Assembly: GCF_030936135.1 (NCBI RefSeq)
Contig: NC_082603.1
Span: 16,832,880 to 16,896,879, forward strand
From: Gavia stellata
Lineage: Eukaryota > Chordata > Aves > Gaviiformes > Gaviidae
DNA: 64,000 bases
Reading direction: 5' to 3'
The position numbers and the translations under genes are program-made. The notes under the pieces are model-generated. The model was not told the origin of the DNA. It saw nothing but the letters and a program-made list of their open reading frames with translations, and ran no database searches. The first letter of the stretch is position 1. The number at the start of each line of letters is the position of its first letter. Shown here piece by piece: positions 12,626 through 26,100 of this stretch.

Positions 12626-15600
12626 ATAAAGACTCCCAAGTTATGATCTCTGTATGTAAGTGCACAGGGTAAAAACAAAAATGAGGAAAAAACTATTCAG
12701 GTTAAAAATAAATTTGAGCAAGAACAAATGAGTGCAAGGTGACTATCAGTATTTTTAGGCTGATTCTCAAAGGAATTGAGTAACTATTAGAGCAATCACA
12801 TTTTAGAACAGTCTTATAGTGGAAGGAAAAAAATAAATGTTCTTCACGAAATTAAGCATTTTATGAAAGATTACATGATTCGGCATCTGCAACAGTGTCA
12901 AAATCCCCACAGCTCTATGTTCCAACTTTTTTGATTCACAACCTAGTATAACAGCATATTCATCCCTAGCTTACAGTCATAGCAAATATACTTGCTGTTG
13001 CCTTTTTGTCAAAGCTTTTAGGGAAAATATACATAGGATTAAAATGAAATTCAAAATCAAGGGAAAAGTGGTGTAATAGCAAAATCTTACTTGTTAGAAT
13101 TCTTCCAATACGTGTCTTTAAAGTATTGGCATTGGCAGCTATGATCATAGTTAGGCTACATTGAATAATCTTTTGACAGGAAGATACTTGAATACAAAAG
13201 GTAATTCACTAGATACTACAGGTGAAGGCAACATTGTAAATTAGGAATTAAATCAACAGGAGGATTACATTAAGTCCTTTTTTGTTACAGTTAGCCTGGT
13301 TAAGTTTTGGATTGCTGCCGCAGAAGTCTATTTCAAGACAAGTTCTGATCACCCTTTTTGACCATCCTTTGTTGTAATTCCAATGATTCAGCAATCATCT
13401 GATTCATTGGTTTTCTCTTTATGTACCACAGCAACAGGCTCTCTCAAGTACCTTAAGGAGAGATGAGATACTTGGATACTTCATTTTTTACTTGCTGCAT
13501 AACTAATCTGAAAGTTACATTATAAAAAAAACCCAACTTATTCAATCTCCCATGACTGTAAAAGGCTGAAGACCATGAAATCCCTGTGATTATTTGGTAT
13601 ATGAGCAGGTATGACTGCTTATATTTACATACCACTATGAAACTAGCTAAATAGTATCTACTGTGGTTAATCTGAATTACCAATACAGTAGATGTATAAG
13701 AAAACCAAACAGAAGATAGGCTTTTAAAGTCGTAATAAGCCCTTATCTTCTTTCCATGGAAAAATCATTCTGAGGAAGGGCATACACATAACCAGCTATA
13801 GCAACTGCAATACTTAAGAGCAAAAAAAGTAACAACACAAAAAATAATAACAATCATACCACTAACTATGGAGATCACTGCCAAAAGAAGCAACAAAACA
13901 CAACTCTAAAGAAAGAGGGGGAAAGATATGGAGAGAGAACTGCACAACAAACCAAACACCAGGGAATAAAACTTACAGTGAGTTTAAGTCAGCAAACTGC
14001 AGCCAGACATTTTGGGCTAGACTGTACAATGTACATAGAGGTCTGTGTTGAGGGTATGACTCAGCTGCATTTTATCAAGCAATTGTCGCTACACCATCTA
14101 TTATAGTTGTATAGTCTTTTTGCTGCTGTGAAACTAGTCCTTATTTCTCACCCTGTCCCTCAGGAGGAAAAGGGCTGTGGCACATGGATTTGACAAGCCT
14201 TAGTCTGTCTAGAATACACTACTGTTAGCTCACTGGAAGAAAAAAAGTTGTTCTTGAGTCCCCATGCTACGCTTTGCGACATGTCCTTGTGTGAGTCATG
14301 AAACAAGACGGGAGAGAAACTCTCTATGTACACCCACCCATACTTATCTCTGAATCGGTCTGTTGCAATTTTCACTGAAGGGCAAGGTAGTAACTATGAG
14401 CAGATGCAGCACACGCAAACAAGTGTCATTAAGCAATAAAGACTATATTGATCATTTTATTTGCTAGTGCCAAGAGCTTTTAATCTCTTGAGTGGAATGT
14501 GTGTATTTATTATAACAGTACACACCCAAAAGTGTCTCACTGAGGTTATGAATACCAATTAGCATTACATTAAGTAAATAGAATTTCTCTTATCTTACTA
14601 AGGTGGAACATTTCCTATTGGTCTATTTGTCTTGTTACAGCAGTGAGGTACAAGCTCATTCTTTTGTCATAATGCTTTAGTATTTTATTTCAGGTGATCA
14701 GCAATTCCTTTGGCTTCAGCCTACTTTGATCCCACTTGGGTCTACTGGCTGTGATTTGCTGACTAAAAATACATAATTTTTGTTATAGTGATGAAGATTT
14801 TTGATTTAAATTTTATCAATATGCCAAGATTAGAACTTCAAATGTCACTCAGGATGCAAGTTAGCCTAGATAACATTTAGATTTATCAGAAGTCATCAAA
14901 AGTCCTATAAGTGCAGTACTGCTTGAAGTTACTTCCTATTATGGTGAAATGTTTGAAGTTATCACTTAATTTCAGTTTGTGACATTTTACTCAGTAAAGC
15001 AAGAACACTCGTACTGACACAACTGAGCTCTAACCTTTTAACTGTAAATTGAAGGTGGGGAGAGTGCTAGAGGTCATCTAAAGGAAGACTATAGGATAGG
15101 TGTTCTGTACAAAGAAAAGAAAAAAAGTGAAAACCAATGCAGATTTGTAGCTGAGAAAATTTGCCACAGATACGCAGTACTGCAGTATGCCACAGCAGCA
15201 GGAATGGTCAGCTGACAGTGAGTACTACCTGGAAGCAATATGGTTAGGCTCCTTAGTCTACAGCTTAGTCACAAATGCCCTCAGAACACTGCATTTGTCA
15301 AATAAAGGGCTTTCAGGAACTACAACAGATGTCCTCAAGGAGAAGTAAAACTGACATCAGAATTAAAATTTAGCACTGACTATGTGATGACTAGAGAAAA
15401 GCAAAGTAATAAAGACACTTAAAAAATAATAAATCCCTAAAATGGTAGTGGGATTACTTGGAGATGTCTAAGAAAGTACTAGCAGAAATAAGGGAGAGAA
15501 ATTAAAGAAAATTATTACTGGGTAAATACTGTAAGATTTTTTCATCTAAAGTAGAAACCTAAGGAAATCCTATAGCCAGGAACAATTATATTTTTATAGA

Positions 15601-17639
15601 GGCATGCACTACATTACCTGAAAGACATAAAAGCTAGAGAACAATCTATGACTTCATACCGTTATTGTAGGACAAGCACAGGAAAAATTATTTTGGCCTA
15701 CTAACAGGCCGGAATATTGCCTGTTGGGGGGAGAACTGTGAAAGGATTTTGTAGATAGCTGAATACAAAACAATTAAGTAACAAAACAGCATCTTTTCCT
15801 TTCAGTTTCACATGGTTCTGATACAAAGAGGGGAAAAAAATCCTAGTTGTTCGTGACTGAAATCGTTATATATAACTGTTATTCTATTATAGCAGACCTG
15901 TACTGAGAAAGAAGGGATCTTGAAAATCATTGTTTTACAAAAGCATAATGGTAAGCATAAATAAAAGATTACTATACAAGTGCAGTGATTTTAGCCTGTG
16001 TGGAAGTTAATATTTTTCTGTGACATTACAGCTCTAGGACAGATGAACGTGGTTTGTCATTTAGACATCTAACATTTTCATATATCTCATGCTTCAGCGC
16101 ATCCATTGCTTCTATAAATTAGCCATCAGATATAACTCCTCTTATTTCTTAAGCAAAACACATTTCAGATTCCACAGAGATCAGGATCCCTCCTTCCCCT
16201 TTCCAAAGTAAGCCAAAATAAGTACAGAGCAATAGTACAACTGATCATAGAGTCCCACTGACTGATCTGGTTTGCCATGAACTGTAAAGTCTAAATTGCT
16301 AAGGTCCCTTTTAAATATACTGCTTCATTCAGAGTTTTTGAAGTATTGTCAGGCAAGCCCTTACAAAACATGGAATGATTCTTCTCTTAGAAACCTGTTT
16401 GGGACAGGCAAGGAGAACAGCTTCTGTTTGCCTTTCTACCAAATAGGCCCAAACAAACAAAAAAACCCAAACTGTCCTACTTCCTACTCACCCCTTACCA
16501 TGTTTTATCTGGCTCACAGGACAACCATTTCCACAAGTGAACTGCTGATGTTACTGAAAATTGTAACACAAAATTGCAGCACCCAGTGCTGCAATAAACC
16601 AATGTCAGCTTTCTAAACTATCATTTGGTTTGGAGAGTTTTCTTCGTTACAATTTTCGGTAACACTGATACATCAAAGATATTGTCTCTAACTGAAACCT
16701 ACTCACACTGTCATTTATCTTCTGTTGCAATAACTAAATTTATCAAGCTTCTCCTCTAAGAAGCATTAGTAGCAACAGCTGGTTTTGGTAACTCTTGGGG
16801 AAGCAGCTGACCTAAACAGCTACCATGGAAGGTTCTTTTCCTACAATGCTAGTATCTTTCCTCCAATTTGAAAGAACTTCCTCCTTTGTTTGGCCAGGGT
16901 GTGGTTTGCTAATCCATACTGGTGCCTGTAGATTGATCAACTCAAAACCTTGTAAATCTGAGCAGATTTTACATCTAACCTGGTCTCCACACCTCACAGA
17001 GGTCCAAATTTATCAGTAAAATCCTTTGTGTATTAAAGACTAAAAATATTGCTTCAGAACCTTGTTTATCTGGTGACATTGCAGTCCCTGCTAAAGATAG
17101 TTTACTTCTTTAAGAAGTATTAAGTCTGACAAATATTTAATTAGTATTTCTAGTATATAACAAATAACCCATTATTTAGCATAAGAAATACTGGGGCTGA
17201 CTGGAACCTAGTACTCACTGATGCACAACTTCTAAGCTATTTTTAAAAAAAATAAATAAATCAAAACTCTGAAATTCCCATTGCACTTCTGGCAAGAATC
17301 CCTGCTTAAGGTAAATAAAAGAATTCCATTTCAGTGGTCATATTAGGCATTCACCTCCCTCTACAACAGAAAACTGAAGTGGGATAAATCTGTGATACAA
17401 ACCTATGTTCTGGCATTGCAAACATACAATGTATCTTCTACTGTCATACTGGTCATCTACTTTCAGTTAGTAAATAACTGAAACTTCTTTACACAGCTGA
17501 TCCTTTAAAACAACAGTGAGCCTTAATGTAAAATCTGGTACTGGAGGAAACGTCGTTTTGTTGAGAAGACCGACCTTTGGCTCTAAGCACCTCTTGTTCC
17601 ACTTCCCTGGCAAGCCTCATTAGCAGATTTTTAATGTTC

Positions 17640-17695
17640 CTAGAAAAAGATGAATTAAGACTCCTTAAAATCCTTTCCAACTCTAGATAGCTTTC
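17640..17695 (+). mobile_element. Possible CR1 3'-terminal remnant
   Basis: The stretch containing gatgaattaagactcc, then ttaaaatcctttccaactct, resembles the conserved CR1 3' end, in which a 'gga(t)ta gact ... aaggtcctttccaac' block precedes the short terminal repeats. The terminal 8-bp repeats of CR1 are not evident. The similarity is short and could be chance. Confidence 0.3.
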
Positions 17696-19637
17696 TTGGC
17701 AGAAGATCAGTTCATCCTGGTCTGACTATGTTCCACTGATCTGAACATATTTATAGTATGGTGAGTATTTGGCCCAGATGTCCTGGGGTTTTTTAGGATG
17801 CAGCCAAGAATGCTGTACGATCATTATGCACATCCTGGAAGAACAGGAAACTAAATGGGAGTTATGGGCTATGTTGTTATTCTCATACTGTAGGTAATCG
17901 TGGCAATACAGATTTTTTGTATGGTACCGATAAACATAAATTCTGAAGAGTATTGTAAATGCAATTAAAATATTTTTGAAGATCTGGAGGAAAGAAATCT
18001 CAAGATCTGACTGCACTAGAAATTACCTGATGGATGATAGTGGTAAGTAAAATCAATATGACTAAAAAAATAATTTAAATTTTAATCAGTACTCTTGTCT
18101 GTCGTCTTTATCCCGTCAATAAAAATAGTTATGTATTTCAAGTTTATATTTTTGTGTTTTGCATGCCTAATGCTCTACTTCTCTGTCCTTACAGTGGGCT
18201 ATTAAAATATAACTATTGATGTAATTGTAAATGTTTAAGTTATGTACAGATTAGATAAAGCCACTTATAAATCTAAGGTAGCTGCAGTGCAAACTCCACT
18301 TACTTCACTAGTTTCTTGTTTGCCACCGCCCCCCCGCCCCAGACAAAACCATAGTTGTAAGACCTTCAACATATTTCTGTGGCTGTTCACACATATACTG
18401 AACTACTCTTCACTACAGTTTTTCTGCAGAAAAACATTTGCATTGTTAAACATCTTTAAATTGCAAATATAATTTGTTATTCTCGCATGAATCAGAGAAA
18501 GTGATTTATAAAGTATCTGCAGGGAGCAAAGTTAAAGGACCAAGAAAACAAGTTTTATCCTCTGGCTACCACAAATAAAGGAATACCAGAAAAATATGCA
18601 TGAAAATACGCAAAACAGAATTATAGTTATCAGTGAGACTGGAAGAAAGAAAGAAGAACCAACAGAGAGTTGTTTACAAATACAATAATTCTTTATTTTT
18701 TGTAGAATAGGTAAGACCTGGATTGTAACACCTAAATTAACTCATTTCAAAGAAAAGTAGATTTGTGATTACTGACACAAGTGCAACTTTAAATATTATT
18801 TGCTAACAAGGAGCAAACATTCAAATCAAATGCCTGAACAGCTTTTTACAGGCTTTTTTCACCATGGTTCACCTAAATAATAAGTCCCCTTAGGGAGTTA
18901 ATTTATGTATGAAATCAAGGTATATAATCCTACAGCACAATCAGACAAGTTTATCTCTAGTAGAAACTAAATTTGCATCAATAATATTCTCTATTATTGC
19001 TTTCCATCCTGACCAATCATACAAAGCACTTAGACCACTGAGGTGAGCATTCAGCTGCACCAACAACTTCTTTCCTTCCAATTCACATCTTTGCTGCCTC
19101 ACATATCTTAGATTTATAGTTATTAATAGTTGTACTTTTAATCCAAATCTATAAAAATAGAACTGTAAATAATTATATATTATTTTTAAAAATCCCCAAT
19201 AGATTTTCTATAGATATCAGTCCTATAGTTTCTTTTAGCACTGAATTAATTTATGATGTTTTTAAAATATATTAAAACTGAAGACAGTCCTGTGAAATGC
19301 TTCCAGAAATTAACATTTAGACTAGGAATATGAGAATAACATTACTTAATTTAAAGACCCAACAGCTCTTTTTATGCAATTTTATTCAGCCAATACAAGA
19401 ACTAAATCTGGCTTCCCACCACTTGTCTTTAACATGAAAGATGACCAATCCTAGGCTTCTAGCTAAAGTGAAAGGTAGAAAATTGACACTGTGGGCAGAA
19501 AAAAGAGAAAGTTTAATTTGAGGAAGTTTTAGTTACCTTTCAGCTGATGGTATAATATTACAGTCCTTGGTCATTGAAAAGTGCTGGTAAGTTCCAGAAC
19601 TGGATTGAATTCTCCTCTTGTCTAATTCACCTGTACA

Positions 19638-19670
19638 GTTATTATTACAGTTATTATTACAGTTATTATA
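19638..19670. repeat. Tandem repeat, 12-bp unit ttattattacag
   Basis: The unit ttattattacag, beginning after a preceding acag, is repeated about 2.7 times head to tail. It is a minisatellite-like slippage repeat in AT-rich DNA. Confidence 0.85.
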
Positions 19671-20409
19671 TTAAGCCATTGCTACCTCGTTGATTTGTAT
19701 CATCTTGATCTAGTCATAGCCATAGTATATGGATACTATATATTTGCTCATACAAAGACATCTGGAATTTTAGCATTACACCAGATAAAAAGTATTTTGG
19801 GGAACCAACTCTCTTTATGATGAAGTAACATCCCACTGATTTCAATATCTTCCTTTGAACACTTTTGGTACTCTTCCTTTCCCCTGTACCTTCTCCATTC
19901 TGAAAATTTCAGAGCTCTGATTTCTTACAGAAGGAAGTTTCACTTCTCTCTGAGAGATATAAAATGCTTGGAAGAGGTCAGCATGGTTTATCTCATTATG
20001 TGGAATCTGACAGGAAACTGAAAATGCTATTTGTGGCTCTAAATCCACTTAAACTTACTGTGCAAGCTACTAATTTCATCCCAGAAGAGGTGGGATATTG
20101 ATGCGGTGCCAGTACATCCTTAAATAGGCCAAGATATATTCTGTATTGCAGTCTTCATATAAGCAGTGCCAGGCAGCGTTATTGGCGTGACAGGATAATA
20201 CATGCCTTTTGTAACATGAATTAGAGACACCTCTTTAATGGGGGAGAGATTCTGTATCACCAGTTTCACCACTTAATCCTCAACTCAAGCCCAGCTCTGA
20301 AGTAGAACAGACATTTTTATAAGGATTGTCAGCAATATTTCTTTAAGGATAAAAGACTCTAAAATGTTAAGGTATTCACTAGCTGCTCTGTGAATTTTCT
20401 CCACAAAAC

Positions 20410-20412
<3 letters not shown>

Positions 20413-20448
<36 letters not shown>
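20413..20448. repeat. Uninterrupted T36 homopolymer
   Basis: Thirty-six consecutive T residues. The run could be slippage expansion, or the poly(A) tail of a retroposed sequence on the minus strand whose body would lie to the right. I see no convincing target-site duplication or recognisable body, so its origin is open. Run length in an assembly is error-prone. Confidence 0.9.
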
Positions 20449-20452
<4 letters not shown>

Positions 20453-21722
20453 GCAGTGAAGAACAGTCAGGTTACATAAAAGCAAAAGTTAAGCACATGC
20501 ACAGTAAATTGCTACAAACCTTCAGTCTGGTCACTTCAAGACAGAGGAGACATGTAGGAGAAGAACAGAATGTAAATTTCTGGCTGAGACTCAAGCCTTT
20601 TGGAAAGGAAGACATCTTCTTTTCCCCTGTTTATCCCCCCCACCTTTATGAACTACTGCTGAACCATGCTCGTTCTCATTCTTAAGGTATTAATTGGCAA
20701 AGTAAATGAGATTTACTACTGTCCCAAGTGGTGTTGATTTCTCTTACATAAAATCTTGTTTGACAATTAGAGCCTCAGAGTGATACATGTCAGGTGTTTT
20801 CCTATCAGTGGCTGACAATCATTAATAGAGTTTTGGAGAGATGCATAGGTTTTTATAAAAAAAGATTTAGAAGAAATTTTGAAAACTTACTCCAATGGTT
20901 CCTTTAAAGAAAGAAGTCAAAAAGTGTATCTGGAGGAAAATAAAAGCTGTCTGAAGCAAAAGCAGACTTAAATGTTGTAGAAAATATAGAATGAGAAAGG
21001 AAAAAAAAAAGAGAGAATGGTACAAGCATTATTAAGTTTTTAATGTGAGTGTACAACCTCATGTGGGTTAAAGTAATGCAGCGGAAAAATTGGGTATAAT
21101 CCCAAAGCAAAGTTCAGTAAGCAGATTGTTAACTGGAAGAATCTGCGGATTTGAAGCTGAGACAATCCTTTTCACCAGGCTGCAGAAAACAACAGACCTC
21201 ATCTTGGGATAGAGGAGCCCGCATGCCTGCCATCCTGTTGATAGTGGACAGCTGACTGAGCTTGAAGACCTCAGCCCTGACCTCTTTTCTGACTTGTCTC
21301 TTTGTCTTGCTTGTATGTGGAATGCAGTTTGTATTCTAAATAAATGTAAGATTGTGGATGGACACTTCAGGAAATCACAGTCCTGAAAATGAACATAGTC
21401 AGCAACATCTGGGTCAGACTCACCAGTCCATTTGCAAACATGATGCTCCCTTAACTGCTTGTTCAGTTTGAATGCCATTCCTTAAAAGATATTCCTAGAA
21501 AATCTAAGAGACTAAATGCTCAACAGCAAGGGAAAACATTATGTTCATTTTAACATGAGTCTTGCTTTGTACAGAGGCTTGCTATAATGGAAAAAAGTGT
21601 CTCTGCTGTAGTCATGTTACGAAAATTAGTTAATATTAAAAATATATAAGAATTAATTATTTGAGCTGTTTATACTCTTAAATTACTTGCATGTTTCTCA
21701 GTTTAATGTTTTATTTTTTTAA

Positions 21723-21742
21723 GGGGGGGGGGAGGGGGGGGG
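21723..21742 (+). repeat. G-rich run (G10-A-G9)
   Basis: Ten Gs, one A and nine Gs lie in a row within AT-rich surroundings. Such a run can form intermolecular or intramolecular G-quadruplex structures, is prone to length change, and may be miscounted in assembly. Confidence 0.9.
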
Positions 21743-23122
21743 AGATAAATTCCTTAGTGGAAATTCCCAGTGATGGTATTAGTTGTGTTCTCTTTTGTAT
21801 ATTTAGCCAGTTTGTTCTTTAAAACTATATGCTTTAATAATGGCAGAATTAATTGGTTGAGTTTTGCAAGTTGTATCACATAAAGATTTTCAAGCCCTTA
21901 AAAATCAATAGACTTGGCCCAGTGATTTAAAAACAAAATTTGTCTGAGAACCAAGAATTCTTAGCAAAAGAACTTCTGAAACATGGCTGCTTTCCCTGTA
22001 TCCGTTGCATTGTAGGTACAGAACTATTCAGTCATGAGCTCAGCTTCCAGATTTTGAAGGCACTGTGCTAATGACAATGTCAATAGAGAATAAGTCTGGA
22101 GAAGAGTGAAAGATCAAAAGCAGTGAGATAAATACACTGAGATGAACCGTATCTCTAAAAGCATTTTCTTTGTTTTTATTAAATCAGAGATCAACCAATG
22201 GGGGGGGAAAAGGAGAATGACTACTTCATTCTTGACAGTCTTCAGCTAAATAATATTGATTCCACATGTGGATTATGTCACTGTTGGAGAGATTCCTGTG
22301 AATGTATGCCTTCAAATTATATCAGTTTCTTTTTTTGTCTGGAAATACCCATATAAATCATGATGTAATTCATGGGGAGTTGTCCTTTTTTGTCTTTTAA
22401 AAACTGCCTTTTTAAGAAAAGAGAACAAGGATGTGACTAGTAGTTGTAAACAGAAGTAAAAATAAGGAAGGAATAAAATCATGCAGCAAATAAGCAACTT
22501 TCACAAATACAATAAATATAATAAAATTCCAATGACGTCATGGCCTGCTTCTGTTTTTCCTCACACAAGAGCAAAAAATAAAATAGTCCAAACTGAATAA
22601 ACTTTTTCACTAATTTCCACAGGCACTAATAAAACCAGGCCCATTTCTTCTATGCCTCACCTCTTGTATAGCCATCTATACATTAATAAGTGGGTGTATG
22701 ACCCTACAGAATCAAAATTGTAAATTTCGTATTCAAAACTTAGTAATAGATGGTTTGCTGCACATAAGGAAACATATCAAGCAAAATTTCTGCTCCAAAA
22801 AAAGCACAAAAAGGAAAAGTTCAGTTAGTCTTAAATAAAGAGACCAAATGGAAAGCAAAAACATCAGAGTTTTGAAATAAAAATCTAGCGCACAGTTCTG
22901 GTGCTGATTACTAGTGTTGGCTAGAGCCTGAGAACAATAAAGCAATATCATTTGGTTCTTCAAATACATTAAAATATGTGCTGTAGTATTTCAAACTATC
23001 AGTATCAGGACATTTGAAATGGATGTTTTGCACAAAGCTCATCTGTCAAGCTGAAAATGGCATTTGGCAATATCTCATTGCTATCTATGTTAATATAAGT
23101 ACCCACTTGGGAAATGGAAAAG

Positions 23123-23142
23123 ACCTGGTCCTTGGACCAGGT
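23123..23142. repeat. Perfect inverted repeat, 9-bp stem
   Basis: ACCTGGTCCTTGGACCAGGT is a perfect palindrome of two 9-bp arms around a TT loop. It could form a tight hairpin. No gene context is visible. Confidence 0.9.
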
Positions 23143-26100
23143 TCTACCACAAAGTAAATGCAGACTCATAGTTAAGCCCATATTAAATGAGACCTAAAGA
23201 TTCCTTCCTTTTTACTAGTAGCAGTGCACCGTTACGGGTGGCGGCAAAAGTGAAAATGCACAGGTGGATGCATGCATTTTTATCACATCACAGAGACACA
23301 CTAGACAACATGAGGCTTAGAAAGTCTGCAACACACAGTCTGTGCTGTGTGGTCATACCCTGTCACCCCACAGCCATTAACAGCTGGGAGCATGTTTAAA
23401 TTTTTTAATTTCATACCTGGAAATTATCATGCTCTAAAGATTTAACTGTGGATTTAAGTAGGAAATTTTGTTTGCAATTTTAAACCTCAACTGCTGTGGT
23501 ATCCACTGAGCTGGCTGTCAGAAGATGCCATTAGCTGATGATTCCTTTGCAGAGAGATACTGGTCTTAAATAGAAAACAAAATCCATGTATGTATGTTTT
23601 AAGCCTGCTAATGAGGCAGATACTATTGCTGACAGATGCAGGTCTCACACGCGTGTCTAAATCTCGTATACCTTGAACCTGATTTTCTTCTCCTTTCCAT
23701 CATCAGATTAATTCCATGAAGCTTAAGCTGTCATATAGCCAGTGTAAGCAAGGTTAGAATATGTGTCCCTTTAATAGAGTTGCACAACTACAAAAAGATT
23801 ATAAATAAATGCAAATGAATTCGAACTAGGTGATTTAAAATTCAATTCCAAGTTCCCCAGGTTCAAACTTGTTATGAACCACATACCTTCAAATTATAAA
23901 ACTAGGTTGTAATTGAAAACCTCTCTCAGATCTAGAGAGAATTTATGCTTCTTTAGGAATAGAAGGTAACTTTTGATCTGCCTCAGTAGTGCACACTTTA
24001 GCATTCAGCTAGCAGTGTTGAAGGAAAATCGCTGAACCTGAATTAGGACATAAACAGTTGACTTTTATTTGCTGTCTTTCTTCTGAAAGCACTGCTAAAG
24101 GGAAATCAGTAAAGGATTGGGTCACACATCTTCAAATCAAAGACACCTGAAAGAAGACAAAACCAAAAAAGCCATTATGCTTTTTGTAATAATTCCAAGA
24201 GCAATGGCAAAAATATTTATAACCCTGGAGTTGAGTCTTTGGGTATATCCAACTCAAATGTATTTTTTGCGATTAAAAAATGTCATGAAGAGAAAATGAA
24301 GTCTCTGGACAGATAAATATTTTGGCTGTGAAGCTCGATTTATGCTGAAAATTTTTGCTAATATAGTTAGACCTGTGTAACTTCCCTGGCCAAAGGTTTT
24401 CTGTATAGTTGTCTGCATATTCCAGCCTTGCTGTTATAGGTCAGTTCACTTAGCTGGCACAAGTAAGCTATATAGGAAAAACCAAGTTAAGAACAGATGT
24501 AATTAATATCTATTTGGCATATTTTTTCTTATATTAATTACCCTTGTGTCTGAAAGCAAATTATTGTAAAAAATTTCACCTGGAACTACTGTTCTGAAGG
24601 ATAAATAAAGTTAAGGACACAAAAATATTCTAATGTTAATTCTATCTCCATTGTACTTAACAGTATCTGTTACTTTCCACTTCTATACTGACAGAGAACT
24701 GGGAGGGTTGGTGGAACAGACCTGAAAGTAGCTGGAGAACCCTGCTGGGTGGAGGCAATTAAAAACACAACTAATAGGGGAGTTACTTGCTGAGCAACAA
24801 CTATGGAAACATTGGAACACAAGCCATATTTGTCAACTGATCAAAGCAAAATGTAGACCTATTATAGACGCTAACTAGCATCGGTTTAACTTAACAGCAT
24901 TTTTATCTGCAACATTCCTTTTTAAATAGCAGACTTTTCTCTCAGAATTAAATTAGGGAAGTTATGAATGTAAGTTACAGGTGTCAAAGAAAGGAGAGAT
25001 GGCAAAAGACTAATAAAAGCTGGTCCCCTGCCTGCATTTCTCAAATGGGAGTCTACACTGCTGATTTCTAGCAAAATAACCAAAGAGGCAGAACAAAATT
25101 TGCCTGTTTCTTTCCTGGCAGCAAGAAAACATCTTTTCCTGTGTATTTCTGTTAGTTTCTTTTGACTTCTAGTTTCTTCTATGCCATCAAGTCTAAGACC
25201 AAGAAAGTGTCTGACTCCATCCATTCTTTCAAGTAATACATAAAAGCTTTTGTGAGTCTAGTATTTTTTGTTTGTCAGATTCCTGGTTCAAATGAATCAT
25301 TGAGCAATGCATTAGTCAATTCATGGGCAAAGCAGCCCATATTTATATTCAGAAAGTGTCTGTGTTCCAGTTCCTAGTGCTACCTCCTTTCTTTCCTAGC
25401 AAATGGAAGTATCATAATCTTTATCATATACAGGTTTAGGAATTAGGACAAGCAATGAAAGAGAAAATTCTTAGTGCATGGTTAATCCAAAAACCTTTAC
25501 AGAATCAAAACTGTTAGTAGTTGTATTTTGCACAGCACTACCCATGACTTCCCAATTAATTCAGTCAGTCTTTTCAAACAAAGTAAAAAAGGATAAACAC
25601 TCACTGAACTTTGAATGAGTTTGGTTTTTGGACAAGAATCTATAAAGTATGCAGAAATATTTAAGACAGAAGAACAGAAGGATTGGAGACAATCTTTCAG
25701 ATCCTGGGGACATAGTTTTGGACTTGACACAAGATAGCAAGTCTGGATATAAGCAGAATTGTGCAGGAAGAGTTCAAAGACTATATCAAAAGAGTTTGGA
25801 AGCTGAAATCCAGCCAATTCTGGCCTCTCTTACTGGAATTCCACCTCCCGCATTGAATGACTGTCTCTGCCTGGCAGTACTATGTGTTTGAAGAGGTAAC
25901 ACCTCGGGTTCAAATTTCTCCTGAGATTTTAAAATTCCAAAGTGATAAAATCTCAGCTCAAGCCTCTGCTGTGTGTCAAGAGGTGCATATGCTAAGCATG
26001 CCTCTCAGAATAAGAGGAGAGAAAGAGTAAAGGATCCTGTGAAACATTTGAAAAATGCAGATCAAGATTTTGTTTGCCTAGCCAGACTTTATGTTTTAAT

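Larger units (their letters stand above)
12640..20400. other. Intergenic DNA, no gene seen
   Basis: AT-rich sequence with no frame that I can connect to a protein family. It contains a possible CR1 3'-end remnant near 17640-17695 and a 12-bp-unit tandem repeat at 19638-19670. Nothing else stands out. Confidence 0.55.

Noticed and set aside
12373-12678. Overlapping open frames of about 90-100 codons on both strands
   Set aside because: They overlap a decayed CR1 fragment and carry no intact reverse-transcriptase motif.
25905-25925. GGTTCAAAT sequence resembling a tRNA B box
   Set aside because: The flanking bases do not form a T-arm or acceptor stem and no A box is placed correctly.
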